A stretch of 64,000 bases of DNA from RYN-230 sp963723595 (GTDB taxonomy: Bacteria; Actinomycetota; Actinomycetes; Streptosporangiales; Streptosporangiaceae), in contig CAVRRQ010000003.1 in NCBI GenBank assembly GCA_963723595.1, forward strand, positions 551,964 through 615,963, in the 5' to 3' direction. The notes below the pieces were generated by a model. That model was not told the DNA's origin. It saw nothing but the letters and a program-made list of their open reading frames with translations, and made no database searches. Made by a program: the position numbers and the translations under genes. Shown piece by piece: positions 57,286-64,000 of the stretch. Each line of letters opens with the position of its first letter. Position 1 is the stretch's first letter.

Positions 57286-59247
57286 TCAGCCCCCTTCCGG
57301 GCCTGGCGTGACCGGCAGCCAGACCCGCATGGCCGACCCTCCGCGGCTGGCCCACTGGTAGTAGGGCCGGGCCACCCACTGGACTGGTGCCGGGGGTGCG
57401 GCCGGCCCTTCCCGCGCGGTGCCGGCCGGGCGGTACAGGTCACCCGCCCAACCGGGAGCCGGGCCGCTGCGGGCCTGGCCGGTCAGGACGACCGGCCCGT
57501 CCCCGGCTGGCTCGGCCGTCACCGGCGCGGCCAGGTCGATGGTGAGATCAGCCAGGGACAGCCCGGGGGGCTGGTCCGCCTGCTCGAGGCAGTAGACGAT
57601 CGGGCCGCGCTGGAGGGCGACACAGCCCCGCACAGCGTCTGCGGCGGGGTGGGCGGCGAGGGCCCGGACCGGCATCGCGAAGTCGGCCGTGACCTCATCG
57701 CCGGGTGCCCACACGCGGCGGCTGGTCAGATAGCCTTCCGCGTCCTCGGTAAGGTCCGCCCCGCTGGCCGAGACCGACTCGCACCATCCGGGACGGCGCA
57801 GGGCCAGTTGCCAGGGGATCGCGGGCGACCTCAGCACGGTCACCGTGACCTTGCCCTGCCAGGGGTAGTCCGTGGCCACGTCGAGTTCGACCGGCCCGGA
57901 CTCCAGCCCGACCCGGATCCGGCCGGCGGAGTACAGGTGCAGCTGGATACCGTCACCGCCACCGGTGGCCACGTAGTGGTGCAGGCTCGCCCCGAGACGC
58001 GCCAGGTTCGGCGGGCAGCAGGCGCACCTGTACCACGGCAGCCGGGCGGACGGGCTGTCCTCCTCGGCGCCGTCGTGGCCGTCCCGCAGCTGCAGCGGGT
58101 TGGAGTAGAAGAAGTGGGTGCCGTCCGCGGACAGGCCGACGGCGACCGCGTTGTACAGGGCCCGTTCCAGCTCGTCCGCGTAGCGCCGGCGACCTGTGGC
58201 CAGCAGCAGCCGCCAGTTCCACATGACGCTGGCGATGGCCGCGCACGTCTCGTTGTAGGCCCGGTCCGGCGGCAGCTCGTAAGGGTCCCCGAACGCCTCG
58301 TCCCGATGCCGGGACCCGTGACCACCGGTCACGTAGGTCTTCGTCCCGTGAAGGTCGGCCCACAGCCGCTGAGCGACGTCCAGCAGCGCGTCGTCGCCGG
58401 TCTCGACGGCGACATCGGTGACCCCGCAGAGCAGGTACAGCTGGCGGACGGCGTGCCCGGTCACCGCGGTGGCCTCCCGTACCGGGACATGATCGAGGTA
58501 GTACGCCGACCCGAAGGAACCGCGACCGAGCGTCCGGTGACCGCGGCGTTCGATCATCCGCGTCGCGAGGTCCAGGTAGTCGCGGTGACCGGTCTGCCGC
58601 CAGAGCTCGACCAGGGCCATCTCGATCTCCGGGTGCCCATCGATTGCCGCCGGGCCGCCGTCGAAAGAGCGCCCGCCGGGCCCGTCGTCGCGGCCGAACC
58701 GCTCGACCAGCAGGTCCGCGAACCGCCGGGCCACGGTGAGGAGACGCCCGTCACCGCCGCGGGCGGCGGCCACCCCCGCCTGGATCAGGTGACCGGCACA
58801 GTACATCTCGTGCCCGTTGGTCAGGTCCGTCCAGCGCTCGCGCCCGTCGATGCCGAACCAGGAGTGCAGGTACCCATCGCCGTCCTGGGCGCTCCCCAGC
58901 AACTCGGTGAGGGCGTTGTAGGCCGACTCCAGGCCAGCGTCCGCGCCGCGCTCCCAGCCCAAGCCCTCCAGCGTCTTGTACAGGTCGGAGTCGGTGAACC
59001 ACAGGCCGCGCCGCGGCCCGTCGAAGTCGCCGGCCTTGCGGCGCAGATTGTCCAACGTCCCGGCCGTGGCCAGTTGCCGGACACAGTGCGGCAGGGTGGC
59101 CGTGCGGTTAAGGACCTGCCAGTCCCCGAGCCAGCCGCCGGGACTGAGGCGCACAGCGTCGTGGCCGAGCGGACGCCGGGCGCTGCGGGCCGCAGGGGTG
59201 GGCAGGACCGCGCCTGCCCGGGGAGACACGATGGCCGGAGCTGACAC
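57286..59247 (-). CDS. GH127 beta-L-arabinofuranosidase
   Basis: Removes beta-L-arabinofuranosyl residues, as found on plant hydroxyproline glycoproteins. The 653-residue protein carries the Zn/nucleophile site: Glu333 and Cys335 in YNETCAAIASVMWNW and Cys410-Cys411 in CACCPPNLARLG, equivalent to HypBA1 residues. Other blocks are LTNGHEMYCAGHLIQAG, YVTGGHGSRHRDEAFGDPYE and VALQRGPIVYCLE. No signal peptide is evident, so it probably acts in the cytoplasm on imported oligosaccharide. GTG 59247 has AAGGG upstream. First gene of the importer operon; LacI operator lies 56 bases upstream. Confidence 0.92.
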   Translation of the reverse strand: MSAPAIVSPRAGAVLPTPAARSARRPLGHDAVRLSPGGWLGDWQVLNRTATLPHCVRQLATAGTLDNLRRKAGDFDGPRRGLWFTDSDLYKTLEGLGWERGADAGLESAYNALTELLGSAQDGDGYLHSWFGIDGRERWTDLTNGHEMYCAGHLIQAGVAAARGGDGRLLTVARRFADLLVERFGRDDGPGGRSFDGGPAAIDGHPEIEMALVELWRQTGHRDYLDLATRMIERRGHRTLGRGSFGSAYYLDHVPVREATAVTGHAVRQLYLLCGVTDVAVETGDDALLDVAQRLWADLHGTKTYVTGGHGSRHRDEAFGDPYELPPDRAYNETCAAIASVMWNWRLLLATGRRRYADELERALYNAVAVGLSADGTHFFYSNPLQLRDGHDGAEEDSPSARLPWYRCACCPPNLARLGASLHHYVATGGGDGIQLHLYSAGRIRVGLESGPVELDVATDYPWQGKVTVTVLRSPAIPWQLALRRPGWCESVSASGADLTEDAEGYLTSRRVWAPGDEVTADFAMPVRALAAHPAADAVRGCVALQRGPIVYCLEQADQPPGLSLADLTIDLAAPVTAEPAGDGPVVLTGQARSGPAPGWAGDLYRPAGTAREGPAAPPAPVQWVARPYYQWASRGGSAMRVWLPVTPGPEGG

Positions 59248-59302
59248 AAGCGACCCTTCGCGGGCGTGCGCCGCGGGTCCCCCTCCCGCAGCAGCCCTGA
59301 TA

Positions 59303-59318
59303 CGGAAATCGGTTTCCG
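59303..59318. promoter_or_regulatory. LacI-type operator
   Basis: CGGAAATCGGTTTCCG has six-base perfect arms around TCGG and matches the LacI/CcpA half-site pattern GAAAnCGnTTTC. It sits between the GH127 operon and the divergent LacI gene. Confidence 0.75.
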
Positions 59319-59478
59319 GGGCAGTATTAACCGGGTAGACCCGGACGGTCAACCTCGCAAGTTCCCGGACACGGGCCTCCGGGAGCTGGCCTCCGGCCGC
59401 TTCCCGCCTTAACGTCGGCGTTCTGGACCGACACCGGAGGGATAAAATGTCGGGGATTTTCCCGGAGGACTGCCATTC

Positions 59479-60536
59479 GTGACGACGGCCCCCCGACCAC
59501 CAACGGGCCTGCCGCATGGCCGCACCCGACCGTCATCGACGTCGCGAAGCGGGCCGGCGTATCCCGGGGGACCGTCTCCAAGGCCCTGAACGACACCGGC
59601 CAGCTCCGGCCCGAGACCCGGCGCCGGGTCCTGGCGGCCGCCGCGGAACTGGGCTTCGAGCCGAACCTGCAGGCCCGCAGCCTCACCAAGGGCCGGACCT
59701 ACACGGTCGGCCTGATCACCAGCGACAGCATCGGCCGGTTCAGCATCCCGCTGCTGCAGGGCGTTGAGGACGCGCTCGGGGCGGGCTCTATCTCGGTCCT
59801 GCTCTGCGACGCGCGCGGCGATCCCGAGCGCGAGCGGCAGTACGTGCGCACGCTGCTCACCCGGCGGGTGGACGGCATCATCGTCACGGGCAGGAAGACC
59901 GATGTGCGGCCCAGCATCGGGTCGCTGCCGGTTCCCGTCATCTACGCCTACTCACAATCGGACCGGCCCGAGGACCGTGCAGTCATCTCCGACGACGACG
60001 AGGCCGGGCGGCTGGCGGTGGGGCACCTCGTGGCCACTGGGCGGCGCCGGGTGGCCTACGTGAGCGGACCGGTCCGCATGCTGGCCGTCCAGCTGCGCGA
60101 GAGGGGCGCACGGGCGATCCTGCAGCAGTCTGGACTGGAACTGCCGTCCGCCCGGGTGCGCCACGGGGAGTGGTCGGAGGAATGGGGACGCGAAGCCGCG
60201 GCAGCGCTGGCCCGCGGTGAGCTCGGGACCGGGATCGACGCCGTGTTCTGCGGCAGCGATGAGATCGGCCGGGGCGTCGCCGATGGCCTGCGCGACCTCG
60301 GGGTGCGGGTCCCGGACGATGTGGCTCTGGTCGGCGTGGACAACTGGCGACCGCTGGCTACCTCCTGCCGTCCCCCGCTCACCACGGTTGACCTGCGGCT
60401 CGAGGAGATCGGCCGGGCCGCCGCCGACGAACTGCTCGGCCGCATCGCCGGCCGACTCGATGCGGGTGTCCGGCTCGTCTCCTGCAAGCTGGTCGTGCGC
60501 GCCTCGTCCGGGGCCCGGTCCCCGGTGTCCGGCTAG
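59479..60536 (+). CDS. LacI-family regulator, frame of the start codon disrupted
   Basis: Repressor of the divergent arabinoside-import operon. The HTH and hinge are clear from about 59530: VIDVAKRAGVSRGTVSKALN, LRPETRRRVLAAAAELGFEP and NLQARSLTKGRTYTVGLITS. The effector domain continues (RRVDGIIVTGRK, DEAGRLAVGHLVATGRRRVA, IDAVFCGSDEIGRGVADGLR, VPDDVALVGVDNW) to TAG 60534-60536. No ATG or GTG opens this frame upstream of the HTH. GTG 59479, with GGAGG upstream, is the natural start but is one base out of frame, so an indel in the first 40 bases (for example the C run near 59490) is likely. About 350 residues when repaired. Confidence 0.85.
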
Positions 60537-61546
60537 TTGTGGTCGAGCGGCTCGAAGACCGTCTCCTCGATCGAGACACCGGGCATGTCCACCAGGTCGT
60601 AACCGAGTTCGTCGATGACGGGCCGGAGCGACTGGCCCACGGTCGCCGCGGTCACCCCTTCGGAATGCGCACCGCAGCCGTGATCCAGGGAAACCACCCG
60701 GCCGTCGTCGGGCGCGTACTCGTTCGCGCACACGCCGAACACCCGCCCCAGCGGGCCGCCCAGCCGCACGAAGAATCCGCATCCCGAGCACAGCCCGGGG
60801 GCCGCGCTGGCCAGCGGCGTCTTGGGACCGTGCTCACTGGTGTACCAGCGCAGCGCGGTGTCGTCCCGGCCGATCGCCGAGAGCACCCGGGCCCGGGGCG
60901 GCCGGTCCGCGAGACCGCCGGCGGCGGTGCCGTCAGCCCCCGTGGCCACCACGACGGCAGCAGCGCCGGTCGGATCCGTTGCGGCGTCTATGGTGCTTTC
61001 CGGGCCTTCGGCAGGGTCATCCAGGTCGTCGGCGAACGGCTCCGCGGACGGGACCGGGACCAGATCCTCGGGTTCCGTCCCGGGCATGGCCCAGGCCGTC
61101 TCGCCCCAGTCGGCGACCCCGTCGTCCCCTTCCAGCGAGGCCGCCGGAACCAGCCGGGCGTCGTCCAGGGGCGCCGGGAGCAGGTCCCCCACTCCCAGGT
61201 CGCCGGGCAGCACCCGCTCCCGCCACGGCACCCAGTCCGGGGCGAGAATCGCCTCGTCCCCGGGGACCAGCACACTCTCGTCGACAGTCACGTTCTTGGC
61301 CCGGGAGGCCCGGGTTACGGTGACCGCCCAGCACCAGCCGCGGTAGGCGGGATCAAGGCAGCGGAACCTGTGCGTAACCAGACGGTCGCCGTCGGCAGTA
61401 ACGCCCAGGTGCTCGCCGACGCGGTCGGCGCCGGCCATCTCCTCGGCCGCACCGCGCGCCAGCTCGACCGCCTGCGCACAGGCGTCATCCGGTTCTTTGC
61501 TCCGTGCACGCCCAGGGCTCACGGTGAGCAATTGTCCCCCATTCAC
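60533..61546 (-). CDS. DUF3027 protein
   Basis: A 337-residue actinobacterial protein of unknown function. The N-terminal half (CAQAVELARGAAEEMAGADR, RFRCLDPAYRGWCWAVTVTR) and the C-terminal Cys motif (GLCSGCGFFVRLGGPLGRVF, GVCANEYAPDDGRVVSLDHG, CGAHSE) match DUF3027. The Cys residues CSGC...C...C could bind zinc. A central acidic linker (about 145-215) is of low complexity. Its stop overlaps that of LacI in CTAG. DUF3027 genes often neighbour an MFS gene, as here. Confidence 0.88.
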   Translation of the reverse strand: MNGGQLLTVSPGRARSKEPDDACAQAVELARGAAEEMAGADRVGEHLGVTADGDRLVTHRFRCLDPAYRGWCWAVTVTRASRAKNVTVDESVLVPGDEAILAPDWVPWRERVLPGDLGVGDLLPAPLDDARLVPAASLEGDDGVADWGETAWAMPGTEPEDLVPVPSAEPFADDLDDPAEGPESTIDAATDPTGAAAVVVATGADGTAAGGLADRPPRARVLSAIGRDDTALRWYTSEHGPKTPLASAAPGLCSGCGFFVRLGGPLGRVFGVCANEYAPDDGRVVSLDHGCGAHSEGVTAATVGQSLRPVIDELGYDLVDMPGVSIEETVFEPLDHN

Positions 61547-61635
61547 GCACCCGCTGTGCGTCAGAAAACATACTGGCCAGACGAAGTCCGGCCCGGCAGG
61601 GCTTAACGCCTCCGAGAACGCAGAATACTGGGAGC

Positions 61636-63198
61636 ATGGGACTGTCCGGTGCGCGGCCGCGGGCGAGGCGGGCGGCCGGGGGTTTCGCGTCCGGGCTGCG
61701 CTCGACCGGGCGGGCCGGCGCGTCCACGGCGCGGGGCACCGGCCGGGTCATCCGCCGGATGACGCAGGCCTCCGGCGCCGGGCGGACCGGCCTGGACCGG
61801 GTCATCGAGCTGACCGCGGCGGGCGCTGCGGCCGATGCGTTCGTGGCAGTAGCGCTGGCCGGGACGCTGTTCTTCAGCACCTCGGTGGACCAGGCGCGGG
61901 GCCGGATCGCGCTGACCCTGCTCATCACGATGGCGCCGTTCGCGGTGCTGGCCCCGTTCATCGGGCCGATGCTGGACCGGGTCCGGGACGGGCGCCGGTA
62001 CATCATGATCGGCACCCTGCTGGCCCGCGGCCTGCTCTGCTGGGGAATGGCGGGCGCGGTCCAGCACAGCGACACCGTGACCCTGCTGCCGGCCGCGTTC
62101 GGCGTGCTGGTCCTGCAGAAGGCCTACGGGGTGACCCGCAGCTCGGTCACCCCGCGGGTGCTCCCGGCGAAGATCACCCTGGTGTCCGCCAACGCGCGGA
62201 TCTCGCTGGCGGCGCTGATCGCGTCCACCGTCGGGGTCGGCGTGGCGGGCGGGGTCTCGTTCCTGGCCGGCGGCGGCACCACCGGGGCGACCTGGGCACT
62301 GCGCGTTGGCACCCTGGTCTACCTGGCCGCGATCGCGCTGGGCATCAGGCTGCCGACCCAGGTGGACCAGCAGGATCCGCAGCCGGCCGGGGCGGCCGGG
62401 GCCGCTGGGACGGCTGGGGGTGCTGCCCCGGGGCCCGCGGCGGGCGGGGCCACCCTCCCGCAGGCTGCCACGCCGAGGGGCGCGGGGCCCTCCGCGGCCG
62501 GGCCCTCCGCCGCCGGGCCATCCGCGGCCGGGCCCTCGGTGGCCACCGCCGCAGCCCCGCGGCGCGCCGGGTGGGCCGCCACCCTGCGCAGCGTGGGCCC
62601 GATCGTGGGCGAGGCCATGCGCGGCAACGCGGCGCTGCGCGCCTTTTCCGGCTACATGATCTTTTTCCTCGCGTTCCTCCTGCGTACCGTGCATTTCCCC
62701 GGGGTCAGCGACAAGCTCGCGCTGGGCGCGATGATCGGCGCCGCCGGAGCGGGCGGGTTCATCGGGACCGGGATCGGGGCGCTGCTGAAGGCCCGGACCC
62801 CGCACCTGATCCTTTTCGTGCTGCTCTGCATGTCCACCGTGATCACCGCGGTCTGCGCGGTGTTCTTCGGCCTGTGGGCGGCGCTCGTCGTGGCCCTGGT
62901 CGCGGCGTTCGGCCAGGTGCTAGCCAAGCTCGCCCTCGACTCCATCGTGCAGCGGGAGGTCCCGGAAGAGGTCCGCTCCTCCACCCTGGCCGCGTCGGAA
63001 ACCATCCACCAGCTGGCCTGGGTGGCTGGCGGGCTGGCCGGGCTGGCCATGTCCATCACGGACAGCGGGGTGGCCGGGCTGGCCGTGCCCGCCGCCGGCC
63101 TGGCCGTCACCACAGCGCTGCTCGTGGCGGCCAGGCGCCGCCGGATCCTCGCGGCCCGGGTCGCGGGCGCCCGCCCGCCGCATCCCCGGACCGGGTAG
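61636..63198 (+). CDS. MFS transporter
   Basis: A 520-residue membrane protein, about 12 helices, with a 55-residue basic N-terminal tail. Helix blocks: LLITMAPFAVLAPFIGPMLD, RVRDGRRYIMIGTLLARGLL and VLQKAYGVTRSSVTPRVLP. The long central loop (about 250-310) is Pro/Ala/Gly-rich with tandem GPSAA repeats (15-base DNA units at about 62484-62542). It is divergent from the DUF3027 gene, a recurrent pairing in actinomycetes. Substrate unknown. Confidence 0.88.
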   Translation: MGLSGARPRARRAAGGFASGLRSTGRAGASTARGTGRVIRRMTQASGAGRTGLDRVIELTAAGAAADAFVAVALAGTLFFSTSVDQARGRIALTLLITMAPFAVLAPFIGPMLDRVRDGRRYIMIGTLLARGLLCWGMAGAVQHSDTVTLLPAAFGVLVLQKAYGVTRSSVTPRVLPAKITLVSANARISLAALIASTVGVGVAGGVSFLAGGGTTGATWALRVGTLVYLAAIALGIRLPTQVDQQDPQPAGAAGAAGTAGGAAPGPAAGGATLPQAATPRGAGPSAAGPSAAGPSAAGPSVATAAAPRRAGWAATLRSVGPIVGEAMRGNAALRAFSGYMIFFLAFLLRTVHFPGVSDKLALGAMIGAAGAGGFIGTGIGALLKARTPHLILFVLLCMSTVITAVCAVFFGLWAALVVALVAAFGQVLAKLALDSIVQREVPEEVRSSTLAASETIHQLAWVAGGLAGLAMSITDSGVAGLAVPAAGLAVTTALLVAARRRRILAARVAGARPPHPRTG

Positions 63199-63222
63199 CC
63201 CGGGACGGGCGGGGCGGACTCC

Positions 63223-64000
63223 TTACGCCATCGAGCGCAAGGCCTCAGCCGGAGGAAGCCGGGCGGCGCGCACAGCGGGGTAGACCCCGGCCACGACGCC
63301 TACGACGATCGCCACGGCCAGGCCACCGGCGGCGGCCTCGGGCGGGACGACCACCGCCTGACCGGTACTGACCGCGTACCCGACGGTGGCCCCTGCGCCG
63401 AGGAGGACACCTCCGAGGCCGCCGAACGCCGACAGCAGGGCCGACTCGGTCAGGAACTGGGCGGCCACGTGGCGGCGCGTCGCCCCGAGCGCCCGGCGCA
63501 GGCCGATCTCGGCCCGGCGTTCCAGCACGGAGATCACCATGATGTTGGCGATGCCGATCCCGCCGACTCCTACCGCAACCCCGCCCAGGGCGAGAAACAG
63601 GCCGGTGAGAGCCGACCCGGCCTGCGCCCGCGCGGCGAGCACCTGGGACGGCAGGCTGACCTGGACCCCCTCGGGCAGGGCCGGGTTCGCGGTGAACGGC
63701 AGCACCTCAGCCACCGCCTGGACCTGATCCGGCTGGGCGCGCAGGTAGATCTCGGTGGCGTGACCGCCCAGGCCGAGCTGGGCGTCCGCGACGGGGAAGC
63801 CGACCAGCGCGGCCTCGTCGATCTCCGGCGCGAGCGGCACCGGACGCAGGATGCCGACCACCAGAAGTACTGGCCGCCCAGGTAGACCAGCGTGCCGGGC
63901 GGTACCCGGGTGATGCCCAGGGTCCGGGCGGCGACCGCGCCGAGCACGACCGCGGGGTAGTGGATGGTGGCGGCGTTGAGGAACGCGCCGCGGGCCATCT
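63223..64000 (-). CDS. MacB/FtsX-type ABC transporter permease, partial, one frameshift
   Basis: C-terminal part of a four-helix ABC permease; the gene begins beyond the right edge. Clear MacB features: VGVGGIGIANIMVISVLERR, AEIGLRRALGATRRHVAAQF and the end AVRAARLPPAEALRSMA. Reading inward from the edge, LGITRVPPGTLVYLGGQYF is in another frame from the following VGILRPVPLAPEID; one missing C near 63866 (TTCTGG for TTCCTGG) would restore FLVVGILRP. Probably an assembly indel. Stop at 63223. It likely pairs with an ATPase gene outside the window. Confidence 0.85.
   Translation of the reverse strand, partial: DGPRRVPQRRHHPLPRGRARRGRRPDPGHHPGTARHAGLPGRPVLLVVGILRPVPLAPEIDEAALVGFPVADAQLGLGGHATEIYLRAQPDQVQAVAEVLPFTANPALPEGVQVSLPSQVLAARAQAGSALTGLFLALGGVAVGVGGIGIANIMVISVLERRAEIGLRRALGATRRHVAAQFLTESALLSAFGGLGGVLLGAGATVGYAVSTGQAVVVPPEAAAGGLAVAIVVGVVAGVYPAVRAARLPPAEALRSMA

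Noticed and set aside
62484..62542. 15-base tandem repeat inside the second MFS gene, considered as a possible CRISPR or VNTR locus
   Set aside because: It encodes an in-frame GPSAA repeat in a low-complexity loop; there are no spacers.

Overview
The window is chromosomal DNA of a very GC-rich actinomycete. Evidence: pervasive G/C third codon positions, frequent GTG starts, and typical actinobacterial families (LytR-CpsA-Psr, DUF1206, DUF2530, DUF3027, DUF3311, DUF6221, HspR-type MerR, DtxR/IdeR, ANTAR, a RepSA-like replication initiator). No rRNA, CRISPR array or phage structural genes are visible. One intact tRNA (Gly, anticodon CCC) lies at 42190-42263.

Layout. 1-1980: end of a two-domain acyl-CoA dehydrogenase with three frame breaks. 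2.1-6.1 kb: LCP cell-wall ligase, DHA2 drug exporter, small repeat protein. 6.4-12.2 kb: coupled cell-surface polysaccharide operon (GT2 synthase, GH26-like lipoprotein, GT-C transferase) facing an NAD-dependent epimerase. 12.5-17.5 kb: glutathione peroxidase, membrane proteins, orphan DNA methyltransferase, DUF3311 plus Na+/solute symporter. 17.7-30.6 kb: mixed region with broken genes (sulfatase, GrpB-like, transposase), an internally duplicated CxxC protein, TetR, ANTAR, Mn-catalase, and an Hsp20 with HspR-like regulators. 30.6-38.3 kb: small accessory genes (PsiD-type decarboxylase, ArsR-SRPBCC-SnoaL operon, LysR, two RibD/DHFR-like reductases, DinB) mixed with gene fragments. 38.4-42.3 kb: scar of tandemly integrated actinobacterial integrative elements at tRNA-Gly, carrying a HicAB toxin-antitoxin pair. 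42.4-54 kb: dCTP deaminase, second HspR/Hsp20 pair, MerR, DtxR plus SpoIIE-type phosphatase, PdxH, citrate synthase, SerC, ThpR, MarR plus MFS. 54-60.5 kb: sugar ABC importer with GH127 beta-L-arabinofuranosidase and a divergent LacI regulator. 60.5-64 kb: DUF3027, MFS, and a partial MacB/FtsX permease running off the end.

Two patterns recur. Several conserved genes are broken by single-base shifts, often next to G or C runs, which suggests either assembly indels or ongoing decay. Four convergent gene pairs end on one shared CTAG so that their TAG stop codons overlap.

The strongest candidates for new biology are the tandem element scar with HicAB at tRNA-Gly, the GT2/GH26/GT-C surface-glycan operon, the tandemly duplicated CxxC protein, and the cluster of three HspR-like regulators with two small heat-shock proteins. 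All functions are inferred from sequence recognition alone; no database search was run.
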